The translations under genes were made by a program, and so were the position numbers. From Paenibacillus sanguinis 2301083 = DSM 16941 (GTDB lineage Bacteria; Bacillota; Bacilli; Paenibacillales; Paenibacillaceae), in contig NZ_KB895379.1 of assembly GCF_000374825.1 (NCBI RefSeq), positions 1 through 64,000 of the forward strand: DNA of 64,000 nucleotides, read 5' to 3'. Of the stretch, positions 8,213 to 16,300 are shown one piece after another. The notes under the pieces are model-generated. The model worked only from the letters and a program-made list of their open reading frames with translations. It was not told the origin of the DNA and ran no database searches. Every line of letters starts with the position of its first letter. Position 1 is the stretch's first letter.

Positions 8213-8764
8213 ATGTTAGCCGTTGGATTATCAGGAACCATCGTTGGTTCCAAGACTAAAACCGCCGTCGAACAAACCTTAACCGTCTTGCGCGAGAAAT
8301 ATCCCGACATCGAAACTACCCTGCTTGATCTGGGCGAATACGATGTGCAATTCAGTGACGGCCGCAACTATCTGGATTATGAAGGCGATACGGGAGTCGT
8401 CACCAAGACCATTATGGATGCCGACATTTTAGTGATCGGTACGCCGATCTTCCAAGCCTCCATTCCCGGAACGCTCAAGAATATCTTCGACCTGTTGCCA
8501 CAAAATGCATTCCAAGGCAAGGTAGTCGGCATCATAGCCACCGCTGGTTCGCCTCGCCATTATCTGGTCCCTGAACAGCAGCTCAAGCCGATTCTAACCT
8601 ACTTGAAGGCCCGCATTGTTCAGTCTTACGTCTTTGCCGAAGAGCAGGACTTCTTCCGCAAGCAGATCGTCAACGACGACGTGAAGTTCCGCATCGAGCG
8701 ACTGGCAGAGGATGCTGTCTTGCTGGCGAAGACCTGCCATCACCTTGAAGAGACACAAGTGTAA
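8213..8764 (+). CDS. NADPH-dependent FMN reductase
   Basis: This 183-residue flavodoxin-like protein begins M-L-A-V-G-L-S-G-T-I-V-G-S-K-T-K-T and contains G-T-P-I-F-Q-A-S-I-P-G-T-L-K-N and further on F-D-L-L-P, typical of the NADPH-dependent FMN reductase family. It would supply FMNH2 to the luciferase-like monooxygenase encoded 38 bases upstream. The ATG at 8213 is chosen because TTAGGAGGAATCCCC directly precedes it; an in-frame ATG-less extension back to 8171 overlaps the previous stop and lacks a binding site. The pair ends at a terminator at 8793. Confidence 0.87.
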   Translation: MLAVGLSGTIVGSKTKTAVEQTLTVLREKYPDIETTLLDLGEYDVQFSDGRNYLDYEGDTGVVTKTIMDADILVIGTPIFQASIPGTLKNIFDLLPQNAFQGKVVGIIATAGSPRHYLVPEQQLKPILTYLKARIVQSYVFAEEQDFFRKQIVNDDVKFRIERLAEDAVLLAKTCHHLEETQV

Positions 8765-8792
8765 CAAGTAAAGTTCAAGCTGACCTGCTCGA

Positions 8793-8832
8793 AACAGCCG
8801 ATCCAAGACACTCAAGGGATTGGCTGTTTTTT
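8793..8832 (+). terminator. Terminator of the LLM/FMN reductase operon
   Basis: AACAGCC-ATCC pairs with GGAT-GGCTGTT (8793-8828) and is followed by a T run on the plus strand, 28 bases after the reductase stop. Confidence 0.85.
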
Positions 8833-8835
8833 ATC

Positions 8836-9150
8836 CTATCTGCGTTCGGTAGCTCCCAGCTTCACGATATCCGGTGATTGGAAATGGCGCAGTAGCATCT
8901 GTTTCAGTTGCTCTACCATGGCCAGCGGAGGATACGGAATTCCTTCGCCTACCCACCATTCCATCAAGCCAACCACGGCTGAAGTAACAAACTGCACCTC
9001 CACTTCCAGGGCCGCCTCGGGACCAAGTCTACATCTCTCCAGATATTCCTGCACCCCCTCATTTATCATCTCCATCATGCGCTCCCTGAACACGGGAATG
9101 CCATTTCCCGTAATCATTTTCATTTTAGCTAAATCTTTTGACTCCCTCCC
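8836..9150 (-). pseudogene. TetR-family regulator remnant (C-terminal domain only)
   Basis: The reverse strand encodes about 95-105 residues with V-V-G-L-M-E-W-W-V-G-E-G-I-P-Y-P-P near the end, a pattern common in the ligand-binding half of TetR/AcrR proteins. The helix-turn-helix domain that should precede it is missing: the frame runs out into the promoter of the Phd-Uma2 gene, and no ribosome binding site is evident for the internal ATG at 9123. It is probably a 5'-truncated relic rather than a working gene. Confidence 0.65.
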
Positions 9151-9190
9151 ACATTTTAGCTAATATGTATATGTATAAATACCTAAAATG
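9121..9190 (+). promoter_or_regulatory. Promoter of the Phd-Uma2 gene with repeated CATTTTAG motifs
   Basis: TTGACT (9138-9143), a 17-base spacer and TAATAT (9161-9166) make a good sigma-A promoter. CATTTTAGCTAA occurs at 9121-9132 and exactly again at 9152-9163, 31 bp apart. The inverted form CTAAAATG lies at 9183-9190. One copy overlaps the -10 and another lies just past the start site, consistent with autorepression through the Phd domain. Confidence 0.6.
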
Positions 9191-9202
9191 GGGTGGTTTG
9201 GT

Positions 9203-9940
9203 ATGCAAGTAACCTCAACAGATATGCAGAATAATTTTGGCAAGTATTTAAAATTTGCCGAGGCCCGTGAAGAAATCATTATTACCAGGAACGGCAAAGC
9301 AGTGGCTACACTAAAGGCTCTTTCAGATAGTGACCCAGATCTGCTTCAAAAAAAGGCATCAGCCTATGCAACGAGCTATACCCGGGTAAGTCATGAAGAG
9401 TTCCTGGAACTAAGCGAGGCCTCAGATCAACGCTTTGAATTGATTGATGGCATCCTGTATAATCTGGCATCTCCTTCCTTCCAGCATCAGCATGCTGTTC
9501 ACGAGTTGCACGGCGCATTTTACGGCTGGTTCAAAGGCAAACCCTGCACCCCGCTGACAGCCCCCTTTGATGTGACTCTCCAAAAGAGTGTTGGAAATAC
9601 TTGCGTAGTCCAGCCTGATCTCGTTGTGATTTGCGACAAGGAGCATATGGATGAGCACGGTAAATACCAAGGCATCCCTAAGCTGGTTGTCGAAGTGCTG
9701 TCTCCGTCCACGCGAAGCAGAGATGTTATACAGAAGCTTGATCTATATCGGGCCTGCGGAATACAAGAGTATTGGGTCGTGGACCCGATGAAGCAGCAGA
9801 TTACAGTGTACATCTTTCGGGACAAGGAAATAGCCGATATATGCTACTACACAAATGCTGCAGATTCATTTGCCGCATCTCAGGTATTTGACGGCTTGCA
9901 CATTTCCATGTCTGATTTTATTTGCTTGAGCAGCCACTGA
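9203..9940 (+). CDS. Phd-type antitoxin domain fused to Uma2-family endonuclease-fold domain
   Basis: The first 50 or so of 245 residues ([16 protein letters not shown], then [13 protein letters not shown]) are a Phd/YefM antitoxin domain, which binds DNA and normally neutralises a toxin. The remainder is a Uma2 (DUF820) PD-(D/E)XK-fold domain: [26 protein letters not shown] and [10 protein letters not shown]. The acidic residues and the E-V pair fit a nuclease active site, but activity and target are unknown for most Uma2 proteins. No separate toxin gene lies nearby. ATG at 9203 is preferred over the upstream in-frame codon because GGGGTGG precedes it. A repeat-flanked promoter lies upstream. 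Confidence 0.82.
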   Translation: MQVTSTDMQNNFGKYLKFAEAREEIIITRNGKAVATLKALSDSDPDLLQKKASAYATSYTRVSHEEFLELSEASDQRFELIDGILYNLASPSFQHQHAVHELHGAFYGWFKGKPCTPLTAPFDVTLQKSVGNTCVVQPDLVVICDKEHMDEHGKYQGIPKLVVEVLSPSTRSRDVIQKLDLYRACGIQEYWVVDPMKQQITVYIFRDKEIADICYYTNAADSFAASQVFDGLHISMSDFICLSSH

Positions 9941-10007
9941 AACCAATCCTCCAAGGCATGCGTATCAACATACAGTGAGATATTCCATTTTCAGGAGGGC
10001 AAGATCC

Positions 10008-10319
10008 ATGATTATTACAACCACACCTACCATTGAGGGTTCACCGGTTCAGCAGTATCTGGGCGTCGTGACAGGCGAGGTGATTATGGGGGCCAACTTA
10101 GTGCGTGACTTTATGGCTTCCATTACGGATATGGTCGGAGGGCGCTCCGGCGCTTACGAGAACAAGCTGAAGGAAGCTCGGGATACCGCCTTTGCCGAAA
10201 TGCGGCAGGAGGCCTCCCAATTGCGAGCTAACGCCATCATTGGCGTAGACATTGATTACGAAGTCATCCGCGAAGGGATGATGATGGTTACCGTGAGCGG
10301 TACAGCCGTTATTATTTAA
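10008..10319 (+). CDS. YbjQ/UPF0145 family protein
   Basis: The 103-residue protein has the family features [19 protein letters not shown] near the start, an R-S-G-A-Y-E loop, and [12 protein letters not shown] near the C-terminus. Members form pentamers; a heavy-metal-binding role has been suggested but not established. ATG at 10008 follows AGGAGGGCAAGATCC and gives the usual family length, whereas an upstream in-frame extension does not. It lies 67 bases after the Phd-Uma2 gene on the same strand, and a strong terminator follows. Confidence 0.88.
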   Translation: MIITTTPTIEGSPVQQYLGVVTGEVIMGANLVRDFMASITDMVGGRSGAYENKLKEARDTAFAEMRQEASQLRANAIIGVDIDYEVIREGMMMVTVSGTAVII

Positions 10320-10332
10320 TCTTAATAACAAC

Positions 10333-10380
10333 AATGGCGGTATAAGAGTCTGGTTTACTCTTATACCGCCATTTTCTTTT
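10333..10380. terminator. Bidirectional terminator between ybjQ-like and GNAT genes
   Basis: A perfect 16-bp stem (10333-10348 with 10358-10373) has a 9-base loop and T-rich tails on both strands. It sits between two convergent genes. Confidence 0.92.
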
Positions 10381-10389
10381 AGCCCAATC

Positions 10390-10845
10390 TTACAACAGCC
10401 TGGTCATGAACACGCTATTAGGGTCTTTCTCATAATTGGCAAATGGACCACAATAGCGAAAGCCAAAGCTTTCATACAACCCGCGAGCCGGGGCAAAAGC
10501 TTCCATTGATCCGGTCTCCAGGCTTACCTGCCGATAACCGCGGCGCTCTGCTTCTGCCAGAAGATGTGCCAGCATGTGCTTGGCGACCCCCTTGCCACGA
10601 TGCAAAATAGCCGTACGCATCGACTTCACCTCAGCATGCTGCGAATTCAGCTCCTTCAATGCACCGCAGCCAACCAGTTCCCCCTCCAGCCATAGGCTCC
10701 AGAATGTCACTTCCGGCTGCTTCAAACCTTTAATATTCAGAGCATGCACGCTTTCGGGCGGAGAAGTCTCAGACATATTCATCAGATGCTCCCCGATAAA
10801 TGCTACAATTTCTTGGCCGCTTAAATCATCCAGTCTGATCTCCAT
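10390..10845 (-). CDS. GNAT-family N-acetyltransferase
   Basis: This 151-residue protein carries the GNAT acetyl-CoA binding motif A, here H-R-G-K-G-V-A-K-H-M-L after strand 4, and the terminal Y-E-S-F-G-F-R-Y-C-G-P-F. It resembles the YsnE/PhnO-like group (V-K-S-M-R-T, then L-A-E-A-E-R-R-G-Y). The acceptor substrate is not evident. It lies 15 bases downstream of asd on the same strand and may be read through from the T-box-controlled transcript. Confidence 0.85.
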   Translation of the reverse strand: MEIRLDDLSGQEIVAFIGEHLMNMSETSPPESVHALNIKGLKQPEVTFWSLWLEGELVGCGALKELNSQHAEVKSMRTAILHRGKGVAKHMLAHLLAEAERRGYRQVSLETGSMEAFAPARGLYESFGFRYCGPFANYEKDPNSVFMTRLL

Positions 10846-10860
10846 AGCATGCTTCCTCCC

Positions 10861-11946
10861 TTATTTGGCTTGAATGTACCCTTCAGCCTTCAGCAGTTCG
10901 GCAATGAGCACCGCACCGCCAGCTGCTCCACGCAACGTGTTATGGGACAGTCCAACGAACTTGTAATCATACACGGAGTCTGCACGCAAGCGGCCTACGG
11001 ACACGCCCATTCCCTTCTCCAAATCACGATCCAGCTTCGTTTGCGGGCGGTTTTCTTCTTCAAAATAAGTAATGAACTGCTTTGGCGCACTTGGCAAAGC
11101 AAGCTCTTGAGGTCTGCCTTTAAATTGACGCCAGCACTCGATGATCTCTGCTTCCGCAGGCTTCTTCTTAAAGGAAACAAATACAGTTGCCAGATGTCCG
11201 TCCGTAACCGGCACCCGGATACATTGTGTGGTGATCAGCGGCGCGCTAGCCTTCACGATCTGCCCGCCATCTACATGGCCCCAAATCCGTAACGGCTCCT
11301 GCTCGCTCTTCTCTTCCTCTCCGCCAATATAAGGAATAACATTGTCCAGCATATCCGGCCAATCAGTAAAATTCTTGCCGGCTCCGGAGATCGCTTGATA
11401 CGTGGAAGCCACCACCGTCGTTGGCTCGAAATGAAGCAGCGCATTCAGGGCTGGAACATAACTCTGAATCGAACAGTTTGGCTTGACAGCGATGAACCCC
11501 GTGGATGTGCCCAGACGTTTCCGTTGAGCTTCAATGACCTCAATATGCTGCGGGTTGATTTCTGGAATAACCATTGGGACATCCGGTGTCCAGCGATGGG
11601 CCGAGTTATTAGAGATTACTGGCGTACCGGTCTTGGCATAAGCTTCTTCCAGCGCTTGAATCTCTGCTTTCTTCATATCCACAGCACAAAATACAAAATC
11701 AATGTCAGCCGTCACCTCTTCCACCTTGGAGGCATCCTGAACAACGATGCCCTTCACACCCGCAGGAATAGGACCTGACATCTTCCAGCGCCCTTGTACT
11801 GCCTCTTCGTAAGTCTTGCCTGCCGAGCCTGCGCTAGCCGCGATGCTTGTCACTTCAAACCAAGGGTGTCCGTCCAGCAACTGAATGAACCGTTGCCCCA
11901 CCATCCCCGTACCTCCGACAATGCCTACCTTTAATCTTTCTCCCAT
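10861..11946 (-). CDS. asd: Aspartate-semialdehyde dehydrogenase, archaeal/fungal-type
   Basis: The enzyme makes aspartate-semialdehyde from aspartyl phosphate with NADPH, the branch point to lysine/diaminopimelate, methionine and threonine. The 361 residues include the NADP loop G-I-V-G-G-T-G-M-V-G-Q-R near the start and the active-site Cys in K-P-N-C-S-I-Q (C158). The Q-A-I-S-G-A-G segment and V-T-D-G-H-L carry the substrate-site residues. The spacing and the E-E-K-S-E-Q-E-P region match the archaeal/fungal-type family (TIGR00978) rather than the classical E. coli type. A T-box leader precedes the gene. Confidence 0.92.
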   Translation of the reverse strand: MGERLKVGIVGGTGMVGQRFIQLLDGHPWFEVTSIAASAGSAGKTYEEAVQGRWKMSGPIPAGVKGIVVQDASKVEEVTADIDFVFCAVDMKKAEIQALEEAYAKTGTPVISNNSAHRWTPDVPMVIPEINPQHIEVIEAQRKRLGTSTGFIAVKPNCSIQSYVPALNALLHFEPTTVVASTYQAISGAGKNFTDWPDMLDNVIPYIGGEEEKSEQEPLRIWGHVDGGQIVKASAPLITTQCIRVPVTDGHLATVFVSFKKKPAEAEIIECWRQFKGRPQELALPSAPKQFITYFEEENRPQTKLDRDLEKGMGVSVGRLRADSVYDYKFVGLSHNTLRGAAGGAVLIAELLKAEGYIQAK

Positions 11947-12016
11947 CCGTGCTCCAGTCCTTTCCCTGTTGGTAATATGTGTACCTTTGGCGAAGTCGCT
12001 GTCAGGCTGTGGTTAA

Positions 12017-12342
12017 ATAAAAAAATCCCACCTCCAAGACCGATTCCGTCTTGGGGGCGAGATTGGTATGCTCGCGGTACCACCCCAGATTCGCTAAGAT
12101 GTCGCCATCGTAGCCTCTTCAAGTACAGCCTCCCTGGCCCTTGGCCCAATAGACTTATACTCTAGCTCTGTAACAGGAGCTCCTGTCACACCATCCCGGA
12201 GTGATCCCCCGTTCCGATGTGCTGCTCAGAGTCTTTATTTCAGTAAATAAGCGCTATGCTCCTTTTCAGCAACCGGAGCTCTCTGGGACAGGCCGTATTT
12301 ACCTACTCGTCTCATCACTGCATTTCATGTTCAATTTATGTT
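12017..12342 (-). promoter_or_regulatory. T-box riboswitch leader of asd
   Basis: On the reverse strand the T-box core GGGGTGGTACCGCG lies at 12073-12087. It is followed by a terminator: CCAAGAC and GTCTTGG arms at 12032-12057, then seven T residues ending near 12017. Upstream is a stem I with GATGAGACGAGTA on the 5' side and the AGAGAG and GGTTGCTGAAA-type distal elements. The 3' strand carries TGAAATAAAGA opposite the AGTA turn. The likeliest specifier triplet in that loop is AAA or AAG (lysine). Antitermination would be triggered by an uncharged tRNA. The T-box call is firm; the amino acid is tentative. Confidence 0.9.
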
Positions 12343-12348
12343 GCGATA

Positions 12349-12377
12349 ATATTACCAAATAACCTGCTTTACGTAAA
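12349..12377 (-). promoter_or_regulatory. Promoter of the asd T-box leader
   Basis: On the reverse strand TTTACG (12377-12372), a 17-base spacer and TAATAT (12354-12349) are correctly placed to start transcription near 12342, immediately before stem I. Confidence 0.55.
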
Positions 12378-12475
12378 CCTATTTCGTAAAATTTCCATGC
12401 CGCTCTGTTTTACCATATGACAAAATGACTTGTAATGTGCTAGCATCCGCCTCATATCGGCGGCCGTATTACAAA

Positions 12476-12504
12476 AGCAGGCCAACCTTATAGGCTGGCC
12501 TGCT
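12476..12504 (-). terminator. Terminator of the lipoprotein gene
   Basis: On the reverse strand AGCAGGCCAGCC pairs with GGTTGGCCTGCT and is followed by TTTT, 17 bases past the stop codon. Confidence 0.82.
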
Positions 12505-12520
12505 GCTGATCTGCAATGGC

Positions 12521-13075
12521 TTATTGAACTTCAGTTGCTCCAGTAACGGTACCCTCAATTACAGCAGTACCTTTTACATCTTCGCTGGCGAAGTACAGAT
12601 TGCCGTCGATCGTTGCTGTTTTGTCCAGGCTGAAGCCGTTAGCTTCTACATAAACATCGCCTTTCACTGTACCACCTTGAATCTTCAAGTTTTCACTTTG
12701 TACCGTCAATTTAGGAACAGTCAGCGTAAACGAATCAGTGATATTGTGATCTGCATCCTGCGTGTACAGAGCTATTTTACGGTAAATGTCCTTGGTTTCA
12801 TCGTTTTTGTCATGGAATTGTCCGGCTACGACCACATCCTGATCCACCGTCAAATCGTTAAGTATAGCAATAATCCAAGTTCCCTTCTCGCTCACAGCAT
12901 TAACGAAAGCGTCCGATTGATTAACAATCGATGCTGTTGTCGTTGCATCCGTTTGCTCAGCCTTATTGCCACCTGCGCCTGTATTTTCTCCGGCTGCCCC
13001 ATTATTCGCTGCACCGCACCCTGCCAGTAAAACTGCTGCGAGACCTGCTACAACTAAACCTTTGACCATTTTCAT
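12521..13075 (-). CDS. Lipoprotein with C-terminal repetitive beta region
   Basis: The 184-residue product begins with a lipoprotein signal peptide and lipobox L-L-A-G-C (C20), followed by a Gly/Asn/Ala-rich linker, so it should be anchored on the outer face of the membrane. The C-terminal half (G-G-T-V-K-G-D-V-Y-V-E, A-T-I-D-G-N-L-Y-F, V-I-E-G-T-V-T-G) has the short-period pattern of a beta-solenoid, as in polymer-forming proteins. No family could be named with confidence. GGAGGG precedes the ATG. The promoter carries two Fnr/CRP-like boxes, suggesting control by oxygen or another effector. Confidence 0.75.
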   Translation of the reverse strand: MKMVKGLVVAGLAAVLLAGCGAANNGAAGENTGAGGNKAEQTDATTTASIVNQSDAFVNAVSEKGTWIIAILNDLTVDQDVVVAGQFHDKNDETKDIYRKIALYTQDADHNITDSFTLTVPKLTVQSENLKIQGGTVKGDVYVEANGFSLDKTATIDGNLYFASEDVKGTAVIEGTVTGATEVQ

Positions 13076-13112
13076 GTTGTTTCCCTCCTGAATTTTTATA
13101 TCTTTGTTTTAG

Positions 13113-13176
13113 ATTATAAAAAAAAGTGCAAACTATACATGTGACTTAATTCACATTAATTGTGTATTTATTCACA
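13113..13176 (-). promoter_or_regulatory. Lipoprotein promoter with two Fnr/CRP-type boxes
   Basis: TGTGA-CTTAAT-TCACA (13140-13155) fits the TGTGA-N6-TCACA consensus exactly, and TGTGT-ATTTAT-TCACA (13161-13176) differs at one base. Their spacing is 21 bp. A reverse-strand TATAAT at 13118-13113 predicts a start near 13106, placing the first box at about -41.5 and the second at about -62.5. There is no good -35, as expected for an activated promoter. Confidence 0.6.
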
Positions 13177-13255
13177 CAATTTATTCACAAATTTATTTAC
13201 GGTCCTTTTTCTTATAATCTCTATCTTATATAAACCGAAAATGCAACCTTCAAAC

Positions 13256-13286
13256 AGCCTGTGTCCATGTTTTTTAGACACAGGCT
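13256..13286 (-). terminator. Terminator of the GH81 glucanase gene
   Basis: On the reverse strand AGCCTGTGTC pairs with GACACAGGCT around an A-rich loop, followed by GTTTG. It lies 34 bases after the stop codon. Confidence 0.78.
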
Positions 13287-13319
13287 GCTTGAGATGGCTT
13301 CAAGTGCCTGTTTTAAGCT

Positions 13320-16300
13320 CTAGCGGTACAATTTTAACTCCGAAATAGACCACCACCATGCGGGCATTTCCTTCGTCAGGACAATTTTCATATACCGGGC
13401 ATTTTGTTGCGGGAAGACCTCTCTTACCAGCGGGGAAGCTGCTTCCTTGTCAAGAACAAGCTCCCACTGGTTCCCGTCACGGGATACGTAAATTTGATAT
13501 CCCCGGGCATAGTCGTTATCACTCCCGGTGGAATCCATCAACAGACTGCTGAAACGCTGCTCCCGTCCCAGATCAAGCTGAATCCACTGTCCCGGACGCT
13601 GTCCTTCAGAGGTCGTCCAGCGGCTGTGCATATTGTCATCAAGCAGTGCGTCAACATCAGCGTACGTGGAAGCCGTAACCGTCCAACTCGTCCGATCCAG
13701 TTCATCTGGTAGGATAACCTCATCTTGAGCAGGCACCCACCGCTTTGAATCGGCTGTATACAGCTTCACCTCAGCGATTGACCACCAGTGGGAATCCGTG
13801 CCCGTTTGCACGACCTTGACAAAACGGACAGGCTCCAGCGGGAATGCTGCGGTAACCAACGGGCCCGCTGCCTGACCGGAAGCTACCGGACTCCCCCAGG
13901 CATCGCCATCCAATGAGGTATACACCTCATAGCCTCGCCCGTAATCGTCACGGCTATGCGCGCTATCCAACACAATTTGATCCACCGGCTGTGCCTTGCC
14001 GAGATCGAGTTCGATCCACTCGCCACCCGTTTGCTCCCGGCCGGAAGTCCAGCGCGTCTCCTCGCGGCCATCCAGCATGGCCGCAGCGTCCTCACCAGAG
14101 GAAGCCTTGACCGTCCAGTCCTCAGGGACAAGCTGCTTTTGCCGACCTATTCCGTAATTATGAATGGCTAGCTCAGAGATGGACCACCACTTGTCAGCTT
14201 CGCCGATTTGCACGAGCTTCACATAACGGGCCCGCTGCTGGGGAAAGGTAATCGATAAAGCCCCCGGCTCGCCATGACCGCCGATCACCGGTTTCCCCCA
14301 ATCCTCCCCATCGTGAGATACATATAACCGATACTCCCGGGGATAGTCATCACGCGAGTTGCCCGGGTCCAGCACGATTTGGTCGAATGCACTGACCGAG
14401 CCCAAATCAATTTTGATCCATTGATTGCTGGCCTGTGGACGCCCACTACTCCATAGTGTGCCTTGTTCCCCATCCAGCATGTTGTTCGCCACATCTCCTC
14501 CATAAGTAGAGGAAGCCGTCACAACCCACGAGGAACGATCAGGCAGGGGACCGCCCACCGGAAGCGGCAACTCCACGTTCTTTCCAGTGCCGAATTTAGC
14601 CAGCTTCAGCTCAGAGATGGACCACCAGCTATCTGCCGGTTCCGTTAATACAATTTTAACGTATCTCGCTGATTGTTCTCCCAGCGATACAGCCAGGCTT
14701 GGCGAGGTTCCGCCAGCTGCGACTACCGCTTCCTGCCATTTCTCATGATCATTAGACACGTACACTTCATATCCATGAGCGTAGTCGCCCCAATTCGTCC
14801 CTGAATTCATGAACAATGTATCAAAGACCTGTTCCGAGCCTAAATCAACCGTCAGCCAATCACCGGGCACTTGGAGTTGTCCCGAAGACCAGCGTGTAGC
14901 TAAATCGCCATCTGTCAGATGCTCGGTTGGCTCTGAACTGGAGGAAGCTGTAATCGTCCAGTCGCTGCGGTCCAGATAGCTAATCCACTGGGACGGATCA
15001 GGACCTTCCAGCACCGTGTTCTCCAGCGGATTGACCTTGACCTGTGCTTTGGGATACACCGTAGCTGATCCCAAAGCCCCTTCCGAATTATAGAAATGCA
15101 CTGTCTTTGGTTCATTCGACGGATTCCAGATTTGCGCGGTGTAGACGCCGTCCTTCTGATATACGGTTACGGCTGGATCATCTGCCCAAATGTCCATTGA
15201 CCGCGTTCCTGTGGATACCATGCTGTGAATGAACCAGTAGGCATTAAACACTTCATTTTGCTGCATATTTCGCGTATCCCACTTGGCCAGCGCCCCCTCC
15301 GGGTTGCCAATCGACTGGAATGGCCAAATGATATGCTGCCAGGAACGCTCCTGCTGACCGCCAAGGTCCTTAATCAGACCGGCATAGAGATCATTTGTTT
15401 TTTGAGGATCACGACCATAATAAGTCATCCATTCGGCTGGCGGCAGCCAGTGTATTCCATAAATATGCTCCGGGTCTCCGGAAAAATACGTGCCATATAG
15501 ATAAGCACTGCCAAACACCATACCTGCTGTCGCGTGGTTATATCCTTCTACCCAATTGTCACGATCATAATTGAACCAATATTGCTCAGCGGCCTTCTCT
15601 TCGGTCACAAACCCCCAAATCCCGGTGTCCCGGTAGGCATCGTTACCTGTGACCTCACCCCACATATACTGGCCTACCCAACTGAACAAGGCTTCCCCTG
15701 CCGCCTCCTGATTATTGCCGCTACGGTTGTCGGCATAGCCACCTGCCCAGGAATGTCCTTCATACGGATCGAAATTCCGTAACCATGGGAACAGCTCATC
15801 CGTCTTGGAAGGGTTGGCATAATCACGAATTAGTAATTCGACCATATCTCCATAATCCTGCAGGAATTCCTCATCATACGTAGCAAGGACCGCGGACGCG
15901 AAGACATAATAACCATAGGTAAAATGGTGGTCCGTCAACCCGGTGTTCAAGCCAAAGCCACTGCCGTAAGGAAAGATTGATCCCCATTCATCATCATAGT
16001 GAAAATAATAGGAGTGGAACGGTTCATCCGGCGAATGCGTGTACCAGTCTGTCAGAATCGTCTTCAGGAAAGACAAGTAGCGGTCTCTGCGCTCCGTATC
16101 GCCCAGTTGATCACTGATCAACGTAGCCAATCCCAGCGGGTGCAGCTTCTTGCCTTGCCAATACGGCTCATCACTCATCAAGCCGTTAGCCATATCTGCA
16201 TCAAGCTGATCCAGATAAGCTATTAATTCCGCACGCGAATATGTCGGATCATTCGGCTCCACAAATTGCGGAATAATACCGTAGAAACGGTCCTGCGTGG

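Noticed and set aside
9203..9940. Uma2 region as part of a defence island
   Set aside because: No other defence genes (restriction, CRISPR, CBASS-like) are near it; neighbours are ordinary metabolic genes.
11946..12377. S-box or lysine riboswitch upstream of asd
   Set aside because: The T-box core motif, antiterminator and stem I pattern are clear and no lysine or SAM aptamer core was seen.
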